Source: Aphrophora alni (taxonomy: Eukaryota; Arthropoda; Insecta; Hemiptera; Aphrophoridae). From it: a stretch of 64,000 bases of DNA. The notes beneath the pieces are model-generated. The model did no database searches and was not told the origin of the DNA. It saw only the letters and a program-made list of their open reading frames with translations. Position 1 is the first letter of the stretch. Every line of letters begins with the position of its first letter. The translations under genes and the position numbers were made by a program. Shown piece by piece: positions 1 to 11,240 of this stretch. The stretch spans positions 44,510,368 to 44,574,367 of the forward strand of contig OY740768.1 of the NCBI GenBank assembly GCA_963513935.1. The letters run 5' to 3'.

Positions 1-1335
1 TGGGATTGCTACAAGCGTACAATAAAGTAGTTGCTGAGGAGTGAAGAAGCTCCTAAAACTGCTATCCACTTACGTAAGCATAAATAAAGGTGACTTGTTT
101 CAATTTATCATCAAGAGGGCCGTAGACAGCTTACGGCACCAAGTGCTGGGCAAAACTCACTTTATTTGGGTTGTCTGCCAGACCCACAGCGAAATTCCAG
201 TAACTAATAGATAAAAAATACTGTATGTAAAAAATTAAACAATATTAATCTTAACTTGGAATAGTGGTTAAGTGCTCGATCTAACGAGTATCAGCAAACA
301 TGAACTGTGGAGAAGTCCTTCGTTCGTCAGTCAATCAAGGACGACAAATACGCGAATCATCAAAGGAAATTTGTATGTTCTCTGTTTGTTTAGTGTAACA
401 TGATCAAATGAAGTCGATATCATTTCACACTTGTGTAAATTTTTATATTTAACATAGTAGGGTATCTATGTTGATACGGATTAAAATTATAAAACCAATT
501 TTTTTTATGGGGAAAGTAGCAGACGAGAAGGGAAACACTATTGACGTTAAAAGGATGATTAAATATATTAGACCGACTTTACTAATCATAGATACCGAAC
601 TCTCCGGAACAATAGTTCAGGCATATAGTTGAGAGTAAATATAAACTATTTTAACTTGTTTTCTATGCAGTTGTTTGTGGCGAACGTAACATTTGATAAA
701 ATGACGGAATACAAGCATATTCGGTTCGGTCGTGTTTTCAGTAAGGCTAAGGTACGTCTCAGTCTTCATCACAGTAATAAAAACGAACATAAAATAGAGA
801 CCTCCTTATTTCTTGAACATTCAAAAACCGTCAGGGCCGGTATGGAACAAGAGAAACCTAATAGAAAATATGAAAGAATGGTTTTAATATAAAACTATAG
901 ACAGAAAGTTGTAAATTCAGGTTTAATTCTTTGTTACCACGGAATTTCTATACCTATACTCACTAATGTTACTCCAATACATATACCTAGTTACCATAAG
1001 TTTCAATATGGACAAAGTATTATTTTAGTATTATTCTAATGAATTTATTTTATTTTTAAATGTTAAAATTATTGATCTGGTGAGTTTATTTTAATTAATG
1101 TGTTTCTTCGTTCTAAAATACGTGCAAATTAATTGAATATACATAGGCAATAATAAAAATATAAAATTAAGAAATATAGCGTCTTTCAAAAGGTCGTTAA
1201 AACTTTAATTGGCTCAAGTTTGTTTGTTTTTAATATAGAACAAAAACAAGTATGTGAATTCCTTTGGAATAAAACGAATTTAATAATAATAAAAAAAAAA
1301 ATGTAAAAATAAGTCAAAATCTTATTTGATAGGGT
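1..1335. other. no recognisable gene or repeat
   Basis: AT-rich sequence with many stops in all frames. An 87-codon open frame at 629-892 on the plus strand has no motif I recognise and is within chance length for this composition. I see no splice-bounded exon pair, RNA gene or repeat here. Confidence 0.5.
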
Positions 1336-1339
1336 TATT

Positions 1340-2010
1340 AAAACAGGTTGTTCGAAGTGCCTACCATTCTCTTCATAGATAATCAATAGTTTTTCCTATA
1401 TTCTATGCTCGGTGTTTCTTAATGTATTGACATTCATCTCAACTACGTTTTGATTAACTATTTCTTTCAGTTCTTCAAAAGTTGCTGGTTAAGTATGGTA
1501 TAGTCGGTCTTTTAAAAAGCCCCACAGATAAAATATCTATTCAGTTTAAGTTCTGAGACATAGAGGCCAAGATACAGAACAATGTCTACTTATCACACGA
1601 TTACTAAATATTTCTGATAAATACAATTTTACTGTGTTGTAAATGTATAGAGATCCTACGTCGTGGATAAACATTCTGTTTTCAATATCATGCTGTTGCA
1701 GTTCTGGGATTACCTTACACGTAGTTTGTTCAAAAAACGTTGTCCTTTTATTGTTCGACAACATTCAAAAAATAATGGCCCAATAAACAAATTCGAAGAG
1801 AACCCCACCAAAAATTGTATTATAGTCTATTGACAGATCCATTCAAGAGGAAACGTGATTTATCAGTCCAAAAGGTTTTGTCAAGGCAAGCTTCATTTAT
1901 CCAAATTTGAGTTAATGCTAGAATGGCAAAATCAAGTCGCTTAGGGTTATGTGTTTCTTTCAGTTCAAATTTAAAGTTTATTTTTCAAGTAATAGATTTT
2001 GAGTTGTCTT
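1340..2010 (-). pseudogene. decayed Tc1/mariner-superfamily transposase, C-terminal two thirds
   Basis: A broken transposase read on the minus strand through several frames. From high to low coordinate one can read RLDFAI, then a block like FWTDKSRF followed by LNGSVNR and a WW pair, then the 72-codon frame 1764-1546 with FIHDVGS and LYLSEIFSNRV, then FYLWGFLKDRLYHT, then a PATFEELKEIV block, NVNTLRN, and finally EENGRHFE near 1373-1350. This order matches the catalytic half of IS630-Tc1-mariner transposases: first Asp region, a QQDGA-like second Asp region (here HD), FLWGYLKD, and a closing EENGGHFE. Internal stops and frameshifts make it inactive. The N-terminal helix-turn-helix part was not found. 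No terminal inverted repeats were identified, so the element ends are unknown. Confidence 0.75.
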
Positions 2011-3732
2011 CTTAGGATGCGCCATATTGTTGTCTAACCAATATCAAGGTTTTGTATAACATTCCTGACGCTAAGTTTTCCGTATTAAAAATTATTTATA
2101 TAAAAACAATTAAAATTAATTAATTATTTTTCATATAAGATGTCACCAACTGAAATATCATCTCTTACAATGAAGGTCTTTCTGGCCTTTTCATGTCTCC
2201 AACGGATTCGGTGGTTTCTAACACACACAAAAAATAAAACATTCATACACTGCACGGTCCGTACCTTGGCCCTTGTGCGAAACTCTCTTAACCCGGCTGA
2301 TAAACTTCGTTCACATTCATAATAAAACATAATTAACCCTATAGGTTTTGCAAACTAGTGTAAAATGAGAGTCAATATGCAATGTTTTCAATTAGCCAAC
2401 AATGAAAAAACTCGTTGATATAACAAAAAAATATATATAGTAATGAAAATAACAGCTGATGTTTTAATAAATCCCAAAAAGAACTGCATACAATATAGAG
2501 TTTTTCTTAGGATTGGACAACAAATGACGAAACCATAATTATTTAGAGTTTTAATTTACTTTTAAAAGACCCTGTACCTTAAAAATAAACAATTTTGGTC
2601 TTCTCTATCACTTGAATGCTTCAAAACTCGTTCGATATATTCAAATGTTTAGTGCGTATTTGCCAAATGTAATTCAGGTTGAATAATTTGTTTAAAAGTT
2701 ATCTAGATAGTATAAGACTATAGTTATCTATATAGTCGTTAAAAGACTGTCACCTCGTTTTGCGTTCTAATAATCTGAAAGTTTTTTTTTTATATTTTCG
2801 TCCTTGGTTAATCTCACCATGTGGCTTATCGTAATAGCATATATGTTTTTGAAAATTCCGTAAAACCACTTTTTGTGAGTTAATGAATTTCCGTAAAAAT
2901 GATAAAGCAATTTTGTTGGTTGAGCACATAACTCTTCCATATTATGTATATTAATAAAATAAAATATGTGTATATATAAAAGAAGGAAGAAAACGCCAAC
3001 ACAAAAATACATAAATTCTACGTAAATAATATAAGCAATGGATGTTTTTAGACAAAGCCTATTATTATATCTATGCACATATGGGAGTAGGATATTTAGT
3101 GGGATTGTTTCTACTGTTTGTGTAACATTCATAAAAGATATTTGTAGTAAACCTGACGTCAATAGGGGAAGAAGAGTGTTATTAAAATCTAGCGCACAGT
3201 GTTAATGGCTTCCTTTCAGTTCCTTACAATGGCTTGTTTGGAGACGACAGTAAGTCGGAGATTATCGGAGATGACACGTTGAAGTATTAACACAATCTCT
3301 GTACTCATACTGCAACTGAATGAGAAGTTGCCTGCTACAGAATGTGTATTCAATGCACATAACGAAAGTGTATGTGCTTTATGAAATGGAGATCAATGAT
3401 TTGTTTTATTTTTAAACATTGTTATCACTCCAGCTATTTCGTTTTTAACAAATTCATACAAAACACGATACTTAAAATCAATATTTTAATTACAAAGGTA
3501 GATATATAATTTAGCTTTCGTTTACGTAATTTGAGTACTTTCTTGTAAAGAGGAATATTTATATTCCATCGGAAAAAAAACATTAGTACCATCATGCTCA
3601 GCATTATGTGACTGTCGGGAGTTTTAATATAGTAAAAAGGGTGGGCTATTTGTTTTATAAATATACTTTATGACAAGCGCGTTTTTTCTTCAAATTAAAG
3701 ATAAAACTTTAACAAATAAAACTCCTAACTAA
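2011..3732. other. no recognisable gene
   Basis: AT-rich. The longest open frame in the whole window (131 codons, minus strand 3162-2767) lies here. It encodes a tyrosine-, phenylalanine- and isoleucine-rich sequence with one hydrophobic stretch (about residues 45-70) but no family motif. I regard it as a probable chance frame. Confidence 0.4.
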
Positions 3733-3950
3733 TTAATTTGGTAATTCAAAAGTTAAACCAAAGTCGAGTGAAGCGACTAGGATAGCTCAGTCGGTAGAGA
3801 AGTTTTATAAATACAAAGATCCTGGGTTCGATTCCCAGTCTAGGTTTTAGATTATTCACTTGAAATATTGTTGTATTTTTTATACATGCTGGTAAAAAAA
3901 AAGTATTACTGTTAAAATCAATAAATTAAAAATAAATAAAAACATACGTA
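3733..3950 (+). repeat. tRNA-derived SINE-like unit, copy 1
   Basis: Contains an internal RNA polymerase III promoter typical of a tRNA: an A-box match TAGCTCAGTCGG at 3783-3794 and a perfect B box GGTTCGATTCC at 3825-3835. The anticodon-arm region between them is about 20 nt shorter than in the neighbouring copy, so it cannot fold as a normal tRNA. The flanks are shared with copy 2: an upstream TAATTTGGTAA block, and a downstream CACTTGAAATA block ending in an AATAAATTAAAAA tail. The shared tRNA-unrelated tail indicates a SINE family rather than a tRNA gene. Confidence 0.65.
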
Positions 3951-3999
3951 AAGACTGCAAAATTAGTAAGAATTTATTTCAATGTCGCACATGCAAGGT

Positions 4000-4240
4000 A
4001 TTTAATTTGGTAACTCAAAAATTGCAGCAATAAACAAAGCCAAGTGAGAAGTTTACGCCCTATGCTTGGGAAACGAGTAGGATATCTCAGTTGGGAGAGC
4101 ATTGGCGGGCAAAGCCAAAGGTCCTGGGTTCGATTCCCAGTCTAGGTCGTATATTTTTCACTTGAAATAATTTTGTATTTTCAATACTTGCTGGTAAAAA
4201 CCCGTAGTATCATTAAAATCAATAAATTAAAAATTAACTG
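4000..4240 (+). repeat. tRNA-derived SINE-like unit, copy 2
   Basis: A-box-like TATCTCAGTTGG at 4083-4094 and B box GGTTCGATTCC at 4127-4137. The anticodon stem is perfect (TTGGC/GCCAA) with a seven-base loop GGGCAAA, but loop position 33 is G rather than T. The T arm is perfect (CTGGG/CCCAG). The 5' acceptor strand does not pair well with TCTAGGT at the 3' side. The unit shares both flanks with copy 1 about 265 bp upstream, so the pair is a diverged tandem duplication or two nearby insertions. Its head is more complete than that of copy 1. Confidence 0.65.
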
Positions 4241-4439
4241 AACAAAATTGTAATGTTTAGGTGATCTCGAGAACAAATTAAATATTGTAGTAGGTAAATT
4301 TCCAACTATATAATGTACTATATCACGAACATTTTGCAAGAAGATACCGTTACCCCTAGCTGAATCATGTTTACCATTTCTTGAATATATTAGATATAAA
4401 ACAAATTACAGTAAGAGAAGTCGAAATATTCTAAGAGTG

Positions 4440-4895
4440 CGCTTAAACCTCTTCTATGCAAACTTTATATAAGCAAATATAGATATTCTCTCTGTGGTCC
4501 TGGTTCAGAACTCTTCTAATTGGATTTTATAGCTCGAGAATACTAAGAAAAATGTATGGTCCTGTGAAGGAGGGTTGTTTATGGTCAATTCATAAAGAAA
4601 GGGAGATAGAGGAATTCATCAAGGGGAGGATACAGTGCGTTTATTGAAGTCACAAAGTTTGAGATGGTTGGGTCACGTCACTAGAATGAAGGTAAGAGAA
4701 TACCAAAAGAAATACTGGAGGCAGGAATAAAAAATAAAGAGGAGAAAGACAAAGAACGAGATGGCTACAGAATATTGAAGGAAATCTGAGAGTGATGGAG
4801 GGAAATGGAGACGAGCTGTGTTAAATAGAAGAGAGTCGATACAAACGGTAATGGATGCCAAGTCTCATCATGAGCCAAAGTGCCGGTAGGTAAAG
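4440..4895 (+). pseudogene. LINE polyprotein C-terminal relic (reverse-transcriptase type)
   Basis: Frameshifted remnant of the tail of a non-LTR retrotransposon polyprotein. Readable blocks in order are ILRKMYGPVKEG (about 4539-4575), EDTVRLLKSQSLRW then LGHVTRM (4626-4688), RIPKEILEAG, RRKGRQRTRW, NIEGNLRVMEG and a final DAKSHHEP block. This succession (RKIxGPV, LRWxGHVxRM, GRPxxRW, and an AKxH ending) is characteristic of the region after the reverse transcriptase in many arthropod LINEs. At least two frameshifts separate the blocks. No reverse-transcriptase palm motif is present, so this is a 5'-truncated copy, as expected for target-primed reverse transcription. The clade is not certain. 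Confidence 0.65.
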
Positions 4896-5821
4896 TTTAC
4901 TTTTTTAAATGCATTTATCATTTCGCACCTTCCATAATTTTCGAATTTAATATTCAAAATTAATTCAATAAAACGATAGTTATATGTTGTATTTCTATAA
5001 TACTGAAGCAGAGTGGTTGCTTGTTTAAGTTCCGCGTGGCCGTCTGTCGAAGGAATGGGAGGATGTCCAGTACTGTAATAGTGGCAATAGACAATCAGGG
5101 GAAGTACAAGTAGGAGAGAAATCCGTTAATCGTTAATCAATTAACAGCCTGTATGCTAAAATGGCCAAGAGATTATTTGTAAAATATAATGTAACGGATA
5201 TATACTGCGCACAAGTTCTCCTTTAAAGCACGATAACTCGGCAAATTGTGGAACTGAAAGGTAAATGATATGTGGAATTTATAACCTAATATTTTGTCAG
5301 ATTTTGTTCAAATATGTTTCTTTTTTCTTGCTCGAAAAAACAGGAATATCATTTTTGGTCAATATATATTTAACCTTTTGGGGAAAATATTGTCAGTCAA
5401 AAAAACACCTAATACCAATAGCTAAAAAAAAAATTATTAATTACAGTTTCCAAAATATATCAGTATGTTATACAGTACTTTAGAAAATGAAATTGTTTAT
5501 TTTATATCCAGATTCCCACTCTACAATATAAATTCTATTTGCCTCCAATGCGGGAATATTATAATTAATTGTCGAGAGAAACGACATAAGCAATTATATA
5601 GAAATTAACATTTATCAACTTAAACTCGCTGTAATAACGTTTCTTTGTCAACATTTTCTAATATTTATTGCTATTCTCTTAGCTTATATACCAATTATAA
5701 TAAAGCTGCCTTAATTAATGTTCGTGGCATTAATGTTTTATCAAAATTTTGAAGGAGGCAATGTCCTCTCTGCTTGCCCCTTCTTTTATGATTGTATATT
5801 TATTAATATGTCTATATAACA

Positions 5822-5925
5822 GTACACATACACACACACATATATATTATCTACATGCCATATATATTATATATATTATATATACAAGTATGTATGTATT
5901 TGTGCATATACTGTATATAATGTAA
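5822..5925. repeat. CA/TA-rich compound microsatellite
   Basis: CACACA-type run merging into TATATA blocks with interruptions (ATTATATATATTAT) and a TATGTATGTAT segment. It is a compound simple repeat. Confidence 0.8.
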
Positions 5926-7676
5926 GCAAATTATACATTTCCGTTGACGTTTATATTTTGTTATCTCATAATCTCATATTATATTTACAACCATTGACGT
6001 AAGCACTTAAATTTCATAGGGTATAATTTTTTTTTTAAATTTTGAAATAAATAATCATTTTAATAGTGACCTTTACTATTCCATTGACTGATAAAACTGT
6101 GTATTGGAGAGTTGTAACTAAACTTTTGTTTAGTTAAATATTTAAGCGCATTATCTGATCATAACACTTTTTGTACTATTAGTCTGTAATCGTTCTCCAC
6201 ATTTAAAGAGGTACAATTATAACCAAACATTTGCAGCTTTAATGATCTTGTGGTTTCAAGTGGTTTTAGAGGAAAAGTGTTCCAAATGGTTCATCGGATT
6301 TTGGTTCCGGTAAATGAACGCTATTTTATCTTATATAAATACATTAAGCTTACAGCGAATTTCTATGAAAAATGTACCATAAATCGTGTTATAAAATCAA
6401 ATAAAATGTAACGCTAGGAAGAGAGAAACTGGAGCCATTATCGTTACATTTTTAGTCTCTAACAACCAGGATTTTGCTACAAAATGTCAGAACACTTTAA
6501 TCTAGCTTCAAGTTTTAAAAAATATAACGTAATGGTATCGCACACGATCTATTAAGAAAATATGGTCATGTTAAAAGTCCAATCAAAATTATACCATTAA
6601 AAGAAGAATTATGTAAATGGCAGAATAAACACATGCAATCATTTTTACATAGTACATTATGAGTACATTATTTTTATACCATTTACTGTATGAATCATCA
6701 AATATGTACAATTGTAAATATATAAATAAATGTATTATATTATTATTATCAACAACAATAAATTTATTTCAATAATAAACCTTTCAACAATGAAGTCGCC
6801 CTCCAAATGTGTTCACAACTTCAATAAGACTGAACTAATAAGGAAAAACTACAGTGTTTTTATATTTGTATAATTTTATACAATTGGGAGCAATGTTTAG
6901 TCGTTTAAAAGCAAAATTGTTGAAATGAGAATGGTCTCATGGGAATACTTTTGTTGTTTTTAAATGTTTACGTTATTTTAAATTATAATACCATTAAAAG
7001 TTGATTATTGTGTAACTTCCACAATTTGCTAGTAGATGATAAAATTTATTTAAATCAAATGATAATTAAATTTTATATATGTATATAACTCAAGTTTCAT
7101 AGTTGGTGTTTGAGTTACAGGCCAATCTCATTAACTCTGGTTGTATGGAATCAGAAATATTAGCGTTATCAACTCACTCTAGCCCTAAGAGCCTACCAGC
7201 GATGTAAATAGGCGATGGACAGAACGTGACATTATAAAATTATACGTAACTGAATTAAAATTTGTTATTTTAAAATTATGATTTAACATTTAATTTTTTT
7301 AAGTATCCAGTCACAAAATATGAATGTAGTAATGCAAAGTCAAACATTAGTTTTTAACTGATATTAAAGCTACGTCACTAAAAGAATCGTAAGAGAAAAA
7401 GACAATTTATACATGCTCTTATTATTGTTGATTATACAGTGTAAACACTTGGAACAAAATTAAAGTAAAGTTTGATAGATTGGCAGCTTATTTGGTCTAA
7501 AAAACCAATCTGAAAATACCAAAAAAATACTTCAAAATGTCAGAGTAATCAAATACTTTTTATCGCTTAGTTTGATTATTTAAACTTATGAGAAATTACA
7601 CACGTTTAAAAGTTATGCAAATTTTAGTACTGTATAATTTACAAACTATCAACTTTAGGCTAAATCTCTATTAATC

Positions 7677-7681
7677 GTATT

Positions 7682-7715
<34 letters not shown>

Positions 7716-7726
7716 TTAATAATAAG
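7677..7726. repeat. (AAT)n microsatellite
   Basis: About 14 near-perfect AAT/TAA trinucleotide units with short TATTAAT interruptions at both ends. Confidence 0.9.
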
Positions 7727-8113
7727 GGTGCTTTAAAGAGTAAGCTAATTAAATCTTTATTCCATAATAATTACAAATCTTTTTACACGAGTATATTTAA
7801 CTCAGAAAAAAAATTCACATTTTTTTTTTTAAATTACATCTATAAGGACAGTGTGCTAGGTTGGTAACAACTTTATATAGTAATCAGCTAAACATACACT
7901 TATACATATACAAACATAATACATACACAACACATAATATTATAAAATAATAATTTTGTAAATATATTCTAGTAATTAAATTTCTTTATTAATCCCCACC
8001 TACGTTGACATACTGTTATGTATTAACAAGGCAACTTAAAGTATTAAAGTTTATCTCTTCCGTTAAAGTATTTTGTATATTCCTCCCTAAATAACGCATC
8101 TTTACAGTAATAA

Positions 8114-8362
8114 CGAGGAATTACTGTATTTAAAACAAAGGGCATACTTAGGGAGGGAGGGTAACTTTAATTGTTCTTTGCGTAATCTCCTATAAATAGA
8201 AGAATTTTTCATGTTATGACATCGTACCAATATTTTTTTCACATATTGGACTGCGTGCCACAACATGAAAAGATCTTTTATTTCTAAGAGATTACACAAA
8301 GAACAACTACGTACCCCCCCCCCCCCCTAACTATGCTCTGTGTTTTAATTACAGTAATTCCG
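8114..8362. mobile_element. 249-bp foldback/MITE-like hairpin
   Basis: Almost the whole segment folds back on itself. The left half (8114-8236) and the reverse complement of the right half share, in order, GGAATTACTGTA, TTAAAAC, GGCATA or GAGCATA followed by TTAGGG, a purine-rich run, TTGTTCTTTG then TGTAATCTC or CGTAATCTC, TTTTCATGTT, and CCAATAT at the apex. The right arm carries a run of 14 C at 8314-8327, opposite a GGGAGGGAGGG run in the left arm. Arm differences are scattered substitutions. No protein is encoded. This is the structure of a non-autonomous foldback element; a transcribed copy would form a long double-stranded stem. Confidence 0.7.
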
Positions 8363-8999
8363 CCCTACACTTTATAATCGATTTCATTGTTGTAATTTTA
8401 TAATTTTGAACGTGTTTTAGTACTTGATTCAAAATCTATGTTACTGTAAATTGTAAGAAATCGGCTGTTTTTACCCACCCACCCCCATCATGTTATCTTG
8501 TGTACAGAAACAACAGATAGCTTCGACTTCACCAAATATTTGACGTTTCCAATTCCTTAAGGCAGATACAGCCTTATAAAAAGGCTCGGCATATTTATCT
8601 TCTAATATTTGCAATTCTTCGTACCAAAACAGCTTCCTCCTGGTTATAGGACATGTTGGGAGATAATTCGGAAACCGCTTTTCCGACATGCTTAGTCTAA
8701 CGCCCTCAGCACATAATTTATAAGTGATATTATAAAAAGTATAGTGACACAATTTAATTTTTCTAAACCAGTTCTATATTTAATGCACAATTTGGTGTAT
8801 TTTCGAGTAGTTGAAATAGTGGCATCATAAAAAAAAAAAAAACCCCAACTTGATCATACCGTTATAGCCCCAGACTGTGATGTTTAACACATTAATGATA
8901 TTGGCACATCATTAAAACAAGGTTTCAATGAAATGTTCATATTTTGATCTACAAATTACAATAATTAGAAACAAATTTATGATTTAAAATACATTACTC

Positions 9000-9060
<61 letters not shown>

Positions 9061-9988
9061 CTATTTTAACTGTGTTTGGAGATTATATAGTAATCTGTTA
9101 TTGTTTTAAATAAAAATATACATTTTTAATTATTATTTATTAACCATAACTACCAATAACTACCTAGGTATTATGCATACCATACGTTAATGCGTATAAT
9201 GGTTAAGCCATCACTCCGTTCTCAAGTTAAACCAAAATCACTTAGAAAGGTAGACCTTGATATATATATTGGTAAAGGTATAAAAATCCATTGATTATTT
9301 ATACACGAAGCCTAATCTAACATGCATAGAAATTTGATAACCAAATGTAAGCAAGTCAAGATCTGATAAGCTATAAATTTTATGACGTTTGTTGTTGCGA
9401 ACAGAGCCGTAGTTTGGAAAAGCCCGTCAAATCATGTTTCCGACCCAACTTGGTATGGGAAGATACGACTCGGAAGTCTAAGTTATGGAAACTTTAATAG
9501 CATTGTTTGTGGAAGTTATCTGAAATGAATGAAGAACCGTTTATTGTTCATCATAGCAACGACGCGACGTCTTGGGAAATTATGACCAACTCATTGCTAC
9601 TTAGTAATTTTGTAACTTTTTGTTGCTTTGTAACACTATTTTGATCACTTTTTATGTAAAATGTAAAGATTAATGACTGATTCAACTTACCAAACACTAA
9701 ATTTCTATTATAATTATCGTAATTTTAAATAATGGTTCACAATTAATTTGAAAAATATCAAAATGAAGCTTAATCCCTGCCGTCATTATACATAAAAACA
9801 AACTTTAATTAAAGTTATAAATAACCACGAGGCGGACTAGATTTAGAGTAACGATCGCAGTGACGGATATGAACAATTAAAAGATCCAGACTTCCGACAA
9901 TAACAAAGCGAGTCAACTACTTAATACAATGGAATGCAATATTCACTGATTTTACCAAAACCAGTAAATACCTTTATTATATATATTG
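8363..9988. other. no recognisable gene
   Basis: Contains a 93-codon open frame (minus strand, 8752-8471) with a composition closer to protein than its neighbours (a KRFPNYLP then TCPITRRKLFWYEE stretch) but no motif I can name, plus an (AT)n tract. No other structure was seen. Confidence 0.4.
9004..9057. repeat. (AT)n microsatellite
   Basis: Uninterrupted AT dinucleotide tract of 54 bp. Confidence 0.95.
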
Positions 9989-10900
9989 TAACGTAATAGA
10001 GGGCTCCCAAAAGGTCAGTGCTCGGCAGGCCATAAATTGTGAAGAGTTGAAAGGGTTGACAGCTAGAAAAACGATTCTAACGTCAGTCACGGACCTCAAG
10101 GAGTCAAATAAACCATTCAAAAGTCAATGCCTTCAACCGAAATTATTTGAAAAGGACCAATGAAAAGAATTGCGTCAGTTCTGAAGTAACGTAAAAGATC
10201 TAAAATAAGCCAATGAAGGAAGATGATTGGAATAAATCATTTGAAAATAAAAATTATAAATAAAGGTGGAAGAGAAGCGCAAGAGGTCTTTTTGGTTGTT
10301 AATTTATTGAAGAAGGGAATTCCGGAGAAAGTGTTTCTTTAGTAGTAAAAACAAAAATTGTTGTGAAAGATTTAGCCGAAATCGACCGTCGAAATTAAAT
10401 AGTAACTGCGTCGTTTTGTACAAGTATTTAATAATAATCTCCGAAGAATAGTTAAAATATAATCGCCGTTTATAAGTTTAAAAGAGTCGTCGTCATAAAA
10501 GAGTGTGAGTAATAGCGTCGTTCTACAAATGTTTGAGCAGGAATAATCATCGAATAAATTAAAAAGTAATCGTCGTCACAAAAGTGTGTGAAAATAAAAG
10601 TGTACGAAGAAAAGAATATTCGTTGAAAAGATTAAGGCAAATCAATCCGTCTACTGGCAGTCTACGCGGGAACCACGTTCAAGGAACCAGGGACATTGGA
10701 GCTGTAATAGAACTTCAGAGTCGATATAAGTACAAATTAATGGACAATCTCAATTAAACAAACTACCACCAAATTCTATTTTATATTAAGTAAATTATAG
10801 TCACCAAAGAACTTAACGAACCCGTAAAGAGAAAGTAAATTAAATTAACAAATAATAAATTTCAGTTAGCCGGAGCATTTTATCAAAATAAATAAAAGTA
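9989..10900 (+). mobile_element. possible LTR-like segment (boundaries unproven)
   Basis: Begins TGTAACGTAATAG, a start common to Ty3/gypsy-type LTRs, and contains a TATA-like ATAAATAAAGG near 10258. The middle carries diverged internal repeats built on TCGTCGTCA and AAAGTGTGTG (about 10480-10600), unlike the surrounding plain AT-rich DNA. No matching second LTR, primer-binding site, polypurine tract or target duplication was found, so this may be a solo LTR or an unrelated segment. Confidence 0.22.
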
Positions 10901-11177
10901 AAAAATTCTAATGAACTCTTAATTCTTTAATTTAGATTAAGACATTGTATTTAATTATGTACTTAGAATAAGTAGTAGATTAAGATGTTAACTGTATAAT
11001 TATTAAGTGCATCAAATTTGAACGATAATATTTTATTTTTATTTTAATGATGTGTTTAATCTTTAATTTTTCAATTAAAGAAAGAGATAAAACCTACAGG
11101 TGTCAAAGTTATTATTTTGTGAACATTGGCATGAATTATGTGCGTAGTAACAAAAATAAAAGTTACCAATATACATA

Positions 11178-11240
<63 letters not shown>

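Larger units (their letters stand above)
4896..8113. other. no recognisable gene; simple repeats
   Basis: AT-rich sequence with several microsatellites (listed separately) and no open frame above 72 codons. Nothing recognisable as an exon, RNA gene or mobile element was seen. Confidence 0.5.

Noticed and set aside
2767..3162. 131-codon minus-strand open frame, the longest in the window
   Set aside because: Low-complexity hydrophobic composition, no recognised motif, AT-rich codons, and no paired exon; most likely a chance frame.
3775..3847. Functional tRNA gene
   Set aside because: The anticodon arm is truncated and the acceptor strands do not pair; the shared non-tRNA tail shows a SINE-like repeat.
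8471..8752. 93-codon minus-strand frame with a protein-like central part
   Set aside because: No family recognised and its last residues come from a CCCACCC run; kept only as a note in the regional entry.
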